Shown here one piece after another: positions 26,525 to 36,583 of a stretch of 64,000 nt of DNA. Numbering within the stretch: the stretch's first letter is position 1; every line of letters starts with the position of its first letter. Location of the stretch: assembly GCA_040882505.1 (NCBI GenBank), contig JBBEBE010000009.1, forward strand, positions 1-64,000, written 5' to 3'. The notes beneath the pieces are model-generated. The model did no database searches and had not been told where the DNA came from. It saw only the letters and a list, made by a program, of their open reading frames with translations. The DNA is from JBBEBE01 sp040882505 (lineage in GTDB: Bacteria; Bacteroidota; Rhodothermia; Balneolales; Balneolaceae). A program made the position numbers and the translations under genes.

Positions 26525-27979
26525 CTAATCAATGGTGCTCACTTTCACCATGTTGGTGCGGCCCCGTTTGGAGAGCGGGATTCCGGTTGCCAGAATCACC
26601 CGGTCACCGGATGTCACCAGACCGTGTTTGCTCACATACTTTTCCATCATCTTGACGCTGCGATCCGTATCGAAGAGCTGATCCAGTTTGACCGAATAGA
26701 CGCCCCACACCAGGTTGAGTTGACGGCGTACTTTCTGGGATTCGGTAAAGGCGATAATGGGGGGTTGGGGACGAAACTTGGAGATGCGCCGGGCCGTGTT
26801 GCCGGAGTGGGTGATGGTGATGATCGCCTTCGCCTCCACGTTTTGTCCGAGGGTCACACAGGAGTAGGAAATGGACTCGATGATCAGTTTCTCCGGGAGC
26901 TCCGGTTTCCGGTAGTCAAGGCTGTAGTAGATTCCTTCGGAGTTGCTCTCGACCGTGCGGCAGATGCGATCCATGGTCTCGATCGCTTCGACCGGATACT
27001 TGCCGGCCGCTGTCTCCCCGGAGAGCATGACGGCATCGGTTCCGTCAAGTACGGCATTGGCCACATCGGAACTTTCGGCCCGGGTCGGGCGCGGATTCAC
27101 AATCATCGAGTCGAGCATCTGGGTGGCCGTAATGACCGGTTTCCCTCCCATGCGGGACTGTTTGATGATCCGTTTCTGAACTTCGGGAACCCGCTCGGAG
27201 GCGATCTCGATCCCCAGATCACCGCGTGCCACCATGATTCCGTGCGACTCTTCGATGATCTCGTCAATGACTTCGAGTGCTTCCGGCTTTTCAATTTTGG
27301 CGATCACTCCCGCATCGCTGCCGGCTTCCTGGATCAACGCCTTGAGCTCGCGAATGTCGTCGGCCGACCGGACAAACGAAAGTGCCACGAAATCGACATC
27401 CTGCTCCAGTCCGAAGCGCAGATCTTCGCGATCTTTGTCCGTCAGAGAGGACATGGAGATTTTGACTCCCGGCAGATTCACACCCTTTCGGGATTTGATC
27501 TCGCCTCCGACAATCACGGTTGCCTTGACTTCGTTGGCCTCTCGATTCACTTCGGTAATGAGCAGTTCGAGCAGCCCGTCATCGATCAGAATCCGGTTGC
27601 CGACCTCTGCATCACCAGGCAGCGCGTTGTAGTCGATCGGGATGATGGATGTGCTCCCCTCCACCTCGTCGGGCGTGAGCGTCACCGTGGTCCCTTCAGC
27701 CAGAATCTGCGATCCTCCCTTCATCGTTCCCACCCGGATTTTCGGGCCCTGAAGGTCCATGAGCACCGGTATGGAGTAGTCGTTTTTGCGCGCCACTTTC
27801 CGGACATCCCGGATCGATTGGGCATGGATTTCGTGCGTCCCGTGCGAAAAGTTGATGCGGGCAACATTCATCCCGGCGTGGTAGAGCTTCTCGATCTGTT
27901 CGTAGGAGGTAGAGCTGGGGCCCAGCGTCGCGACAATCTTCGTACGACGGAAATTATTGAGCATGGATCGGTTCTTCAT
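26525..27979 (-). CDS. pyk: Pyruvate kinase
   Basis: The 484-residue protein has the pyruvate kinase order: RTKIVATLGPSS, NVARINFSHG, MDLQGPKIRVG, the catalytic motif IIAKIEKPEAL (as GVIAKIEKPEALEVIDEI), MVARGDLGIEI and the TAEVSD-like DGTDAVMLSGETAAGKYP, with a C-terminal allosteric domain. It converts PEP and ADP to pyruvate and ATP. It is divergent from the GWxTD gene, with about 170 bp between. Confidence 0.96.
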   Translation of the reverse strand: MKNRSMLNNFRRTKIVATLGPSSTSYEQIEKLYHAGMNVARINFSHGTHEIHAQSIRDVRKVARKNDYSIPVLMDLQGPKIRVGTMKGGSQILAEGTTVTLTPDEVEGSTSIIPIDYNALPGDAEVGNRILIDDGLLELLITEVNREANEVKATVIVGGEIKSRKGVNLPGVKISMSSLTDKDREDLRFGLEQDVDFVALSFVRSADDIRELKALIQEAGSDAGVIAKIEKPEALEVIDEIIEESHGIMVARGDLGIEIASERVPEVQKRIIKQSRMGGKPVITATQMLDSMIVNPRPTRAESSDVANAVLDGTDAVMLSGETAAGKYPVEAIETMDRICRTVESNSEGIYYSLDYRKPELPEKLIIESISYSCVTLGQNVEAKAIITITHSGNTARRISKFRPQPPIIAFTESQKVRRQLNLVWGVYSVKLDQLFDTDRSVKMMEKYVSKHGLVTSGDRVILATGIPLSKRGRTNMVKVSTID

Positions 27980-28149
27980 TGAGGTATGCCGAAAATTGAT
28001 TATGAATCGAAAGGTATCACGTTTTCTTTCAACTGTCTAATGAAAAGAGCGGCATGGAACGCTGGAATCGCTTTTATGATTGGTATTTATGAAGACCTTT
28101 TGGCAGATTGCACTTGGAATCGAACCGAAACGCTCACGCCCGAACAGAT

Positions 28150-29586
28150 ATGCAACTTCCCTTTTCCCGTGGATGGCTCACCTCGCTGATTGCCGGACTC
28201 CTCCTGCTCGGTGCCTGTGCGCGCGCGAGCAATCCGGACATTGAACGGGGTGCCAACTACTACTTCCAGGACGGCTATCCCGAAGTCCGACTCTCGGCGC
28301 TGGGCATCTTGAACGATGAGGATCAGGGAGTCATCGCCGTAGCGGCCGACATTGTCGAATCCAGTTTGATCTACCGGGAGATCGACGGGGAGAATCAAGC
28401 GGTACTCGAGGTCGAAATCCAGATCACCGGCCAGGAGGGCACCTCGTTTAGCGAGACATTCACTACCCAGCTTCAGGTCCAAAGTGAACGGGAAGCGTGG
28501 CTCACCCGCCCCGACGTGATTCACTTCTCCAAGGAGATGGACTCGCCACCCGGAGACTATCAAGTCACCTTTTCGGTAACCGATCTCACCTCCGGAAACC
28601 GGGCGGTACGCACGACCGAGACCTTCATCCCCGATCCGGCAGACAATCAGTTGCGACTCACCTCGGTCCGGATGTTGGCCCGGGATGCTGCGCTGGACGA
28701 CGAGGATGTGGACGGGTACCTGCCGGTGACCACGTATGATGTCTCCACTCGCAATGACAGCTTGCGGTTTGTGGTTCAGGTAACCAACAATCGAAGCGAA
28801 CAACCACTCCGGATCACCTCCCGGCTTATCCAGTTTGAAGCGGATACCAGCTCGGCCCGGCCCATGAGTTTCAACAACTATACGCAGTCCAGCCTCCCCT
28901 ACAAGGGGATCGACTACAGTGAAGACGAGGTGATCGATCAGACGCAGCGGACCCTGACCCAGCCGGGCAGTGTGCTCATCGAGTATCGATACCCTCGTCC
29001 GGACAGGGGCAACTACCGGTTCGAAGTTCGCGCCAACGATTCGGAGAGCGAGGAGCTCTTCAAGGCTCGCGACTTCTCGGTGATGGGACAGAACTATCCC
29101 AATCTGCGGACACCCCGTGAACTGGCCGAACCCCTCATTTATCTGATGGACCGCCGGGATCATCAAGAGATGCTGGAGATTACGAATCCCGACTCCCTCA
29201 AGGCGGAAGTCGACCGTTTTTGGCTCTCCAATGTGGGATCCCAGAGCCAGGCGCGACGGGTGATCTCGCTCTACTACGAACGGGTCGAGCAGGCGAACAA
29301 GCAGTTTACAAACTTCAAGGAGGGGTGGAAGACCGACATGGGAATGATGTACATCCTCTTCGGAGCCCCTTGGTATGTCGATACGCGGCTCAACGAAATG
29401 CTCTGGTCCTACGCCTACGACCGCAGTGACCCGCGTTATAACTTCCTCTTCCAGCGTCCACGGGGCGTCAGCGAGTTCTTCCCGTTCAACAACTACCTGC
29501 TCATGCGTGACCAGAGCTACTTCAACATCCAGTACCAGCAAGTCGAGCGCTGGCTCTCCGGCACCATCCTGCTTCGCCAACTCTGA
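28150..29586 (+). CDS. GWxTD-domain lipoprotein
   Basis: The 478-residue product has a lipoprotein signal ending in LLGAC and a long beta-rich middle region with VTF/FSVTDLTSG-type strands. Its C-terminal ~120 residues contain the GWxTD signature (EGWKTDMGMMYILFGAP) followed by WSYAYD and a final WLSGTILLRQL. GWxTD proteins are widespread in Bacteroidota-related phyla; their function is unknown. The ATG at 28150 is chosen for the signal peptide. The susCD pair follows convergently. Confidence 0.8.
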   Translation: MQLPFSRGWLTSLIAGLLLLGACARASNPDIERGANYYFQDGYPEVRLSALGILNDEDQGVIAVAADIVESSLIYREIDGENQAVLEVEIQITGQEGTSFSETFTTQLQVQSEREAWLTRPDVIHFSKEMDSPPGDYQVTFSVTDLTSGNRAVRTTETFIPDPADNQLRLTSVRMLARDAALDDEDVDGYLPVTTYDVSTRNDSLRFVVQVTNNRSEQPLRITSRLIQFEADTSSARPMSFNNYTQSSLPYKGIDYSEDEVIDQTQRTLTQPGSVLIEYRYPRPDRGNYRFEVRANDSESEELFKARDFSVMGQNYPNLRTPRELAEPLIYLMDRRDHQEMLEITNPDSLKAEVDRFWLSNVGSQSQARRVISLYYERVEQANKQFTNFKEGWKTDMGMMYILFGAPWYVDTRLNEMLWSYAYDRSDPRYNFLFQRPRGVSEFFPFNNYLLMRDQSYFNIQYQQVERWLSGTILLRQL

Positions 29587-29654
29587 GTCGGGACGACGGG
29601 TGGCGACGAGTCATGGCAGGATGTCGGATGATTTGCGGTGAATTTACGGGCGAT

Positions 29655-31121
29655 TTACGGGTCGAACCGATTGCCTCGCCCCTGTACCAACTCCCGATTC
29701 AGATTCACCTGGATGGTGACCTCGTCTCCCTCCCGGCTCCAGGCATTGATCGCTGAATAGGTTGCCGGCAGCCACTCCGGAATCACGGGTTGGCGATGCG
29801 CCGTCGTCACATTCTCGTTGTTGTCGGCCTCTTCGCGGGAGACCGGCCACCGAACACCCAGATCAGCCATGCGACGCCCCTCTCCAAAGAGGACTTCCTG
29901 TCGCAAGAGGTAGAGGGTCTCGAGTGCATCTCCGTCCGAATCCGTCAGGTTGGCGATCTGCGTACGGGTGACCGATGTACCGGACACCACCGGAACCGGG
30001 GTCTCTTCTACCCGATCCAGAACCAGACCGGCCACAAATGGATCCGATGCCGAGGCGCGAACAATGACATCCGAACTGTTGGGCCGTTGCACGTTGGCCG
30101 AGGCTCCCATCCGGGGCTCGCCGGACTCGTTGAACTCCCGGATCTCGCGGGAGTCGACCAGATCGAGCAGATCCTCCATGCGATCCGTTGCCAGGGGCAG
30201 ATCGTCCTGTGAAAGAGCCGCTTCAATCAGAATGAGCCACGCCTCTTCGGCCGACTGCAGGATCACCGGCGACTCCTCGGTTCCGCCCAGATCTCCATAT
30301 TTCGGATCCAGAAAATCGAGTCGCGGGAGGGGTTGCAGGTCGTTGAAACTCTGTCGGTCGTAGACAGCCGCTTCCATTGAACTTGTGGGTCCGTTGACAC
30401 CGTCAAATTCCTGGACCCGCAGATAGTCGGGATCGGCCTGCAAAAGGGCTTGGGCATGCGTGGTCGCTTCACTACGGTTCCCCAGCGAGTAGTGGGCTCG
30501 TGCCAGGGCCAGCTCAAAGGAGGGGTTGGCAGCCACCCGGTTGGCCTCTTCAAAGGCCGTAACAGCCCGCGTGTAGTGTGTTTCAGGGGCGAGCACCTCG
30601 CCGGCCGATTCGGCCGGAAGGCCGGTAAAGTAGTCGCCTGCCAGCAGGTGGGACCACCCGATCCAGAAGTGATAGCCCGCCTCGATCTCCGTTCCGGCTG
30701 CATCGGGGTCGTTCTCGACGAGGATCACATCCAGCCCGTATTGTGCCTGCTCGCGAAGACGCGCGATCTCCTTCTGCACATTGTTCACGTCGGTATCGGT
30801 GTCGTTGAACACCCCGTTCTGAACCGCTGTGTTGAAAAACGTATTCTCGTTTACATAGTTGTCGCTGGTCAATTCGGCCAGGACCAACAGCTCGTTGGTG
30901 AGAACCGCATGACGGTGGTTCAGTCCGTTGAGCCACGCCTCGGCACTCCCGGCTCCCGAAACGGCCTCTTCGAGTGTGAGGTCCGGATTCCGCGCCTGGG
31001 TGCCGTCGATCAGATCGCAGGCGGCCAGTGGGAGCACCAGGGCCAGCAGCAAAAGAATCGGACGTACCGGCGTTGGAGGGGTCGCAGAAGTTGTGGTCGA
31101 ACAGGGAGTCAAATCAGTCAT
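29655..31121 (-). CDS. SusD/RagB-like or TPR-type nutrient-binding lipoprotein
   Basis: The 488-residue product has a lipoprotein signal ending in LAAC and an NPDLTLEEAVSGAGSAEAWLNGL start typical of SusD-like proteins. Helical TPR-like pairs follow (SFELALARAHYSLGNRSEATTHAQALLQ at about 200-225), with a C-terminal region of variable loops ending in INAWSREGDEVTIQVNLN. It lies 65 bp downstream of the SusC-type receptor gene, the standard susC-susD order. It should sit on the cell surface and deliver an oligosaccharide or peptide ligand to the receptor. Confidence 0.8.
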   Translation of the reverse strand: MTDLTPCSTTTSATPPTPVRPILLLLALVLPLAACDLIDGTQARNPDLTLEEAVSGAGSAEAWLNGLNHRHAVLTNELLVLAELTSDNYVNENTFFNTAVQNGVFNDTDTDVNNVQKEIARLREQAQYGLDVILVENDPDAAGTEIEAGYHFWIGWSHLLAGDYFTGLPAESAGEVLAPETHYTRAVTAFEEANRVAANPSFELALARAHYSLGNRSEATTHAQALLQADPDYLRVQEFDGVNGPTSSMEAAVYDRQSFNDLQPLPRLDFLDPKYGDLGGTEESPVILQSAEEAWLILIEAALSQDDLPLATDRMEDLLDLVDSREIREFNESGEPRMGASANVQRPNSSDVIVRASASDPFVAGLVLDRVEETPVPVVSGTSVTRTQIANLTDSDGDALETLYLLRQEVLFGEGRRMADLGVRWPVSREEADNNENVTTAHRQPVIPEWLPATYSAINAWSREGDEVTIQVNLNRELVQGRGNRFDP

Positions 31122-31186
31122 GGTGTCACTCGGTTGGTTGTCTTCACAAACGTCGGGGGCTCGGTGGGTTCGATGCACGTCCATTC

Positions 31187-34045
31187 TCAAAATCCGGCCC
31201 GAATCCGGAAGGTGTACTGCCGCGGGCTCGAAAGGGTTCCGAGCCCGAAACCGCCCACGCCAATCTCTCCCTGACCCCGGGCAACGCCCTGGCCACTCAC
31301 CTCGGGATCAAACTTGGATCGTGTCCAGTTGAACGGATGGCTTGCCGTGAACGCAAGCGAGAGGCTGCGGAATCCACCAGCCAGCCACGACTCCGGAAAT
31401 TCATATCCAATGGAGAGCAGGCGCACTTTCAGATAGTCGGTATCTTCGACCCACTCCGAGGAGAAGATCGTGTAGTTGCCGCCGGAGTCCTGAACGGCCT
31501 GATCCGGAATGCGGCCATCTTGTGCCCCGTTGATGTATCGAAGGATCTCGTCCATATTGATGCCCTGGGCGCCCAGTTGATAGTCGGCGCTCGCCACCAG
31601 ACTCCAGGAGCGCCAATCGGCTGTTACGCCGAGACTTCCGAAATAGTCGGGCAGTGGGGATCCGAGGGGAACATCGAATTGCACATCCTGAATGGATCCT
31701 CCTGCGCCGTATTCCGGCCGGTTGCCGCGAAAATGCCCGACGGAGTGCCCTTCATCGACCCAGGATCCGAGAAACCCGAACCCGCCAATGGCAAACGGAC
31801 TGGTTCCGCCGTTGTCCGTGACCTGGTTGTGGAGGGTATTGAGAGATCCCCGAATCCCCACATTGGCGTCCCTGGTTCGAAGAACGTTGATCCGCGTGGC
31901 CAGTTCGATCCCGTGATTCTCAATGGTTCCCACATTCTGAAGGGCACTGCCCAGACCGCTGGATGGCGGGAAGGGTGCACGAAAGAGGGCATCTTCGGTT
32001 TCTGAACGGTACCAACTCGCCTCCAGGATCACCCGATCCCGGAAAACACCCAGATCCAGACCGGCTTCCAGGGTCCGCGTCCGCTCCGGTCGGAGCGCCT
32101 CGTCTCCGGCGGTCCCGAATTCGATCGCCTGCCCGTCCAGGAAGGGCCGAATGCTGGCCAATACTTCGTTGGAGAACGGGGTCGGGAAGTTTCCGGCCCA
32201 CCCCAGGTTCCCCCGGAGTCGCAGCGTCGAGACTCGAATGGATTCAAACGCATCGCGAAGCGCCGGCTCGCCGGCAAGGTTCCAGACGGTACCCACTTTC
32301 GGATAGAGTTGAGCGGGGATGGTCTCTCCGAAGGCACTGTTCTGGTCGACCCGCATGGCCAGTTCCAGAAAATATCGGTTGTCGTATCCCAAATTTTCGA
32401 GCCAGTACCCCCCGTAGTTGATCAGCGTGCGGCGGAAATTGCTCCCGCTGGTCGACGATCCACTGCCCGCCAGACGGGATCCGTCGGGAACTCCCTCGGC
32501 TGTGATTCTCACCTGCCGTTCGTCGTTGCGAAAGACCTGTCCTCCCGCCTGGGAGATCAGATTCCACCGTCGCCAGTCGGTTTCGTGTCGCAGAGTCCCC
32601 TCCAGGGTGAGTCCCAGGAAATTTCGGGAGGCCTCGCTCAACCGGCCACTATCCGTGGTCCCGGGGGGCTCGAATCCATAGGCGATCTGGGCGGCATTGG
32701 TATCGTAGAGGAACTGACCACTCTGCCGGGCATCCACACCTGCGACCACTCGGGCTGTAAGCTCTGGAAGGATCTCCACTTCGAGCTGCTGGGAGGTCTG
32801 ATAACGTTTGACATCCTCACTCATGTCCGATTCGGCAAGGTATCCCAAAATATACTCCTTGCGTGCCTGATAATCGGAATCGTCCCAGCTTTCCGGATTC
32901 CCGAACAGGGCTTTGTCGACATCCAGCGGGCTTCCCGAGGAGTTCCCGTTCCAGTCGCGACTGAATTCGTGACTGGCGAAGGCGAAACTGCCCCGATAGT
33001 GGACGTTCTCCCGCACCCGGGCTTGAAGCGAGGTGCGCAGACTGTGTCGAACCTGGTCGTTGTTGGGCAACACCCCTTCGTCTCCGCTCATGGATCCGGA
33101 GAAGCTGTACTGGACCTGATCGCTCCCGCCCGAGCCGCTCAGTCGGTACTGCTGGACGATCCCCGGAGTGAATAGAATATCCCCGGTTTCGTCATAGCGG
33201 AGGTAGTCACGGGTGCCGTGGGTCTGTCCCAGTACGGTTTCGAGTTCGAATCGGGAGGCGCCGGACGTGCCGTGCTTGGTAAAGATCTGGATCACGCCGT
33301 TGGCGGCATCCGACCCGTAGAGTGTGGTGGCCGCTCCGCCACTGACCACTTCGATGCGTTCGATGTTCTCGACCGGAATGTCGGCCAGGGCCGAACTCTG
33401 TGACCCGCCGGTCCCCTGATAGAGGTTGAATCCGGTGGTCTGGTCGACCCGTACGCCGTCAATGTAGACAACCGGTGTGGTCGCCGTGAGCGCAGAGACG
33501 ACGCCGCGTCCGCGAATCAGGGATGCGGTACCCGGTTCGCCGGAGGTGAATCGGACCTGGGCGTTGCTCAGGTTGGACTGCAGGATCTGGTCCAGACGGA
33601 GGGTGGGCAGTCGATCGATTTCGTTGCCCGTGATCGCCGTCACATTGGTCGAGAGGCGGTAGCGTTCCAGACCTTGTCCCTGGCCGGTGACGATGAGCTC
33701 GCCGAGACCGACCAGATCCTCTTCAAGATCGAGGGTGAGCGATACCTGCTCGTCGTGGATCGGGAGAGGGAGGTGGCGGGTCTGGTAGCCGACGGAGGAG
33801 AGGCGGAGGGTGTATTCGCCATAGGGAAGCCTGTCGATGGAGAATTGACCGTCGACATCACTGGCGGTTCCCCGATCCAGCTCCGGGATGTAGAGGGTGA
33901 CTCCGGGCAGAGGCTGCCCGGTACGGGCATCCAGAAGTTGGCCATCAAGTGTGCCCTCTTGGGCCATCAGCGGCGTTGCAGCGATCAGGGAGAGTGAGAA
34001 AATGACAAGAAAGAACAGAACGGATCGTAACGATCGTTGGGTCAT
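31187..34045 (-). CDS. SusC/RagA-family TonB-linked outer-membrane receptor
   Basis: The 952-residue protein has a signal peptide (about 1-28, ending MAQE), a carboxypeptidase-regulatory-like domain (about 30-110: GTLDGQLLDARTGQPLPGVT, YGEYTLRLSSVGYQ), and a plug domain (about 115-235 with LIRGRGVVSA, VYIDGVRV, and the IERIEVVSGGAATTLYGSDAANGVIQIFTK motif). A ~700-residue barrel ends in FRIRAGF. It imports a ligand captured by the SusD partner, powered by TonB. No linked enzymes show the substrate. Confidence 0.93.
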   Translation of the reverse strand: MTQRSLRSVLFFLVIFSLSLIAATPLMAQEGTLDGQLLDARTGQPLPGVTLYIPELDRGTASDVDGQFSIDRLPYGEYTLRLSSVGYQTRHLPLPIHDEQVSLTLDLEEDLVGLGELIVTGQGQGLERYRLSTNVTAITGNEIDRLPTLRLDQILQSNLSNAQVRFTSGEPGTASLIRGRGVVSALTATTPVVYIDGVRVDQTTGFNLYQGTGGSQSSALADIPVENIERIEVVSGGAATTLYGSDAANGVIQIFTKHGTSGASRFELETVLGQTHGTRDYLRYDETGDILFTPGIVQQYRLSGSGGSDQVQYSFSGSMSGDEGVLPNNDQVRHSLRTSLQARVRENVHYRGSFAFASHEFSRDWNGNSSGSPLDVDKALFGNPESWDDSDYQARKEYILGYLAESDMSEDVKRYQTSQQLEVEILPELTARVVAGVDARQSGQFLYDTNAAQIAYGFEPPGTTDSGRLSEASRNFLGLTLEGTLRHETDWRRWNLISQAGGQVFRNDERQVRITAEGVPDGSRLAGSGSSTSGSNFRRTLINYGGYWLENLGYDNRYFLELAMRVDQNSAFGETIPAQLYPKVGTVWNLAGEPALRDAFESIRVSTLRLRGNLGWAGNFPTPFSNEVLASIRPFLDGQAIEFGTAGDEALRPERTRTLEAGLDLGVFRDRVILEASWYRSETEDALFRAPFPPSSGLGSALQNVGTIENHGIELATRINVLRTRDANVGIRGSLNTLHNQVTDNGGTSPFAIGGFGFLGSWVDEGHSVGHFRGNRPEYGAGGSIQDVQFDVPLGSPLPDYFGSLGVTADWRSWSLVASADYQLGAQGINMDEILRYINGAQDGRIPDQAVQDSGGNYTIFSSEWVEDTDYLKVRLLSIGYEFPESWLAGGFRSLSLAFTASHPFNWTRSKFDPEVSGQGVARGQGEIGVGGFGLGTLSSPRQYTFRIRAGF

Positions 34046-34125
34046 ACGAATGGTGATATGGTTCGACGGGTGTCAGGTGTGACTCGACTGTAAATCGCCA
34101 AAGGCCCCCTTTCAGGGCAGACGCG

Positions 34126-34133
34126 CCAATATA
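34126..34133 (-). promoter_or_regulatory. Candidate -10 element of susC
   Basis: TATATTGG on the minus strand lies about 80 bp before the susC ATG, after an AT-rich run. It resembles the Bacteroidota -7 element (TAnnTTTG), and the same octamer occurs at the uxaE promoter. No clear -35 is visible. Confidence 0.35.
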
Positions 34134-34250
34134 AAAAAATTTTAATTGGAGGCACCCGATGCGGCAAATCACTACACGACCCCGTTCACTTCTGCCATGG
34201 ATTCGGAAATATCTGCCAATCCGACTTGGAGACAAGCGATTGGATGATTG

Positions 34251-35444
34251 TCAAACAATCCGGCGGGGCAGGCGTTCGGGCAAACGGGCCAAAACTTCGT
34301 AATTCAGATTGTTCTGAACCTCGCCAAAAGAGGCCAGCGAGATCTCGTCCTCGCCCTGCCGGCCAATGAGCACCACTTCATCGCCGCGTTGCACACCGTC
34401 AATCTCGGTCACATCGATGGTGAGCATATTCATGTTCACCGCACCAACAACCCGGGCGCGCTCGCCACGAACCAGGACATACCCGGCATTGCTCAAATTT
34501 CGCCCGAAGCCCTGACTGTAGCCGACCGGGACGGTGGCAATGCGCTCGGTTCGACCCGTCATGTGCAGCGTTCCGTACCCGACAAACTCTCCCTCTTTAA
34601 CCTCTTTGACGCTCATGATGCGGCTCTTCCAGTTGAGCAGCCGCTCGAGCGGGCGGGTCGAAAGTTTCATTTCCTGTTGCCGGGCCAGCATCTGAATCTC
34701 GGGACTGGGCCAATAGCCGTACTGTGCAATCCCGAGCCGGACCATGGTCCATGTGGAATCGGGATAGGAGAAGAGCGCGGCCGAACTGGCGGCGTGAATC
34801 AGTGGAATGGGCCCCAACGCCCGATTGAACCACGCAACCGCATCGGTAAAGCGTTTACGCTGCTTCTGGATCCGGAGATGGTTGGCCACACTCTCCGCGC
34901 CGGCAAAATGGGTCGAAATCCCTTCGAGCCGGATGAGATCTCCCGCCTCACGGATCCGGTTGCTGACCTCCTCGAACTGGTCCGGTTCGATTCCGGTCCG
35001 GTGCATTCCGGTTTCGATCTCCAGATGAATTCTGGCCGTTCGACCGATTCGCCGAACGGTCTTGAGGACGGCCTCCAACCGATCGGTTTCGAAAACAAAA
35101 AACGAAAGATCGTTGGAGATGACCCACTCGAGAGCGTCGTCGGGGATCGCCCCCATGATCAGCAGATCCGTCTCGGACGATCTGCGGGCCTGCATTGCGC
35201 ATTCCGCTTCGTCGGTGCTGAATAGAGCAAACCGGCGGATTCCGCACGATTCAGCCAACGGCAGAAAATGGGCGATTCCGTGCCCGTAGGCGTTGGCTTT
35301 GATGACCGAACAGAGCTCGACCTCATCTCCGGCCTGTTCGCGCAGATAGGAAAGGTTGTTCTCCAACGCAGCGCGGGAGAGTTCAATCCAGGAGGGCGTC
35401 AACGCCAAGGACCGTTCTACTTTCTGTTGATCGATTGTCTCCAT
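34251..35444 (-). CDS. alr: Alanine racemase
   Basis: The 397-residue enzyme has the PLP-lysine motif SVIKANAYGHG (about residue 40), the fold-type III TIM barrel, and a C-terminal domain with GYGTLHMTGRTERIATVPVGYSQGFGR and NMNMLTIDVT. It interconverts L- and D-alanine. I chose the ATG at 35444, preceded by TTGGAGGA; the longer frame does not match the family. The start overlaps the M20 gene by 28 bp, so it is translated from the same operon rather than from its own promoter. An operon with a second racemase-like gene is uncommon. Confidence 0.9.
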   Translation of the reverse strand: METIDQQKVERSLALTPSWIELSRAALENNLSYLREQAGDEVELCSVIKANAYGHGIAHFLPLAESCGIRRFALFSTDEAECAMQARRSSETDLLIMGAIPDDALEWVISNDLSFFVFETDRLEAVLKTVRRIGRTARIHLEIETGMHRTGIEPDQFEEVSNRIREAGDLIRLEGISTHFAGAESVANHLRIQKQRKRFTDAVAWFNRALGPIPLIHAASSAALFSYPDSTWTMVRLGIAQYGYWPSPEIQMLARQQEMKLSTRPLERLLNWKSRIMSVKEVKEGEFVGYGTLHMTGRTERIATVPVGYSQGFGRNLSNAGYVLVRGERARVVGAVNMNMLTIDVTEIDGVQRGDEVVLIGRQGEDEISLASFGEVQNNLNYEVLARLPERLPRRIV

Positions 35445-36577
35445 TCCTCCAACAATATCCCGGTGAACAACTCTCGTGTCGGTCCCAACAACCCATCCGG
35501 AAAATCGAACCGGCTCGCATGCAGGTGCGGCTGCTCCTCTCCGCTTCCCACTCCAAAGAACCCCACCTCCATTCTCGTACCGAAATGGCTCACATCCTCG
35601 CTCCAGGGGTAGGCGTTCTCCAGCTCGATGCAGGGTCGCCCCACTCGGCCGGCCGCCGCTCGAATTCGCTGGACGGGACCGGGTGCATTGACCACAGCCG
35701 GAAACGGTTCGACCCGTTGCATCTCCCACTCGATTCCGTCATCGGCAGCCTGCCGCCCAATCTCCTCGTACAACTGCCTCTCCATCTCCCCCACCGCCGC
35801 ATCGCTCACGCCTCGAAGCGTGACGCCCATCTCCGCCTCCCCCGGCTGCGTACCGAAAGCCGGCTCTCCGACCTGTATGTAGGTGGTCGTTGCAAACGCA
35901 TGGACATCGGACGACGGGTCGGGCTCTCCAAGCCCGGGGACCCGTGCCGCCACGGCACTCACCAACGGCACCGGACTTCGTCCCTGCGCCGGCCAGGCCG
36001 CATGGCTCGACTCCCCTTTGAACCGGAATCGCAACCCGGTCGACGCACAGGCAAAGGGGCCCTCGCGAAGCAGCACCTCCCCCAACGGGCGGCCCGGAAT
36101 GTTGTGAAATCCGTAGAGCCGATCCAGTTCCAATGCCAAAAGGCGGGGGTCTTCCAGCATTCGCGCCGCCCCTTCCCCGGTCTCCTCGGCCGGTTGGAAG
36201 AGAACCGTCACGCTGCCGGCCGGTGGCCGGTGTGCCGATACCCAGTGGGCCAGACCCACCATCACGGCCGTATGTCCGTCGTGCCCGCATGCGTGCATGA
36301 TTCCGTCATGAATGGAGCGATACGGCAGATCGGTGCGCTCGTGAATGGGCAGGGCGTCCAGTTCGCTTCGGAAGGCGAGGTGCGGGCCGGGTTCTCCCGA
36401 CTCAAAACGAGCCACAACGCCGTGTCCACCCACGGATTCGAGCAGAAGATCCGGGGAGGCGAGCACCATCTCGTCGACCACTCGACGGGCGGTCAGGGAC
36501 TCGCGTCCGGAACGCTCGGGGATGCGGTGAAGATCGCGCCGGAGCGCTTGAAGATATGTCGGTTCCCACCGATTCAC
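35417..36577 (-). CDS. M20D-family amidohydrolase (N-acyl amino acid deacylase-like)
   Basis: The 386-residue protein has the M20 motifs: RRDLHRIPERSG near the start, FRSELDALPI, HACGHDGHTAV (metal Cys/His, about 96-106), PAEETGEGA (Glu pair), and GFHNIPG, with a lid/dimerisation domain in the middle. Relatives cleave acyl groups from amino acids (indole-acetyl-, acetyl-DAP, hippurate). It sits 6 bp after the ornithine-racemase-like gene and overlaps alr. In context it may release amino acids imported by the symporter. Confidence 0.85.
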   Translation of the reverse strand: MNRWEPTYLQALRRDLHRIPERSGRESLTARRVVDEMVLASPDLLLESVGGHGVVARFESGEPGPHLAFRSELDALPIHERTDLPYRSIHDGIMHACGHDGHTAVMVGLAHWVSAHRPPAGSVTVLFQPAEETGEGAARMLEDPRLLALELDRLYGFHNIPGRPLGEVLLREGPFACASTGLRFRFKGESSHAAWPAQGRSPVPLVSAVAARVPGLGEPDPSSDVHAFATTTYIQVGEPAFGTQPGEAEMGVTLRGVSDAAVGEMERQLYEEIGRQAADDGIEWEMQRVEPFPAVVNAPGPVQRIRAAAGRVGRPCIELENAYPWSEDVSHFGTRMEVGFFGVGSGEEQPHLHASRFDFPDGLLGPTRELFTGILLEEWRQSINRK

Positions 36578-36583
36578 GGGCGG

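Noticed and set aside
26477..27982. 501-codon plus-strand frame over pyruvate kinase
   Set aside because: It mirrors pyk, which has all family motifs; the antisense product has no recognisable domain.
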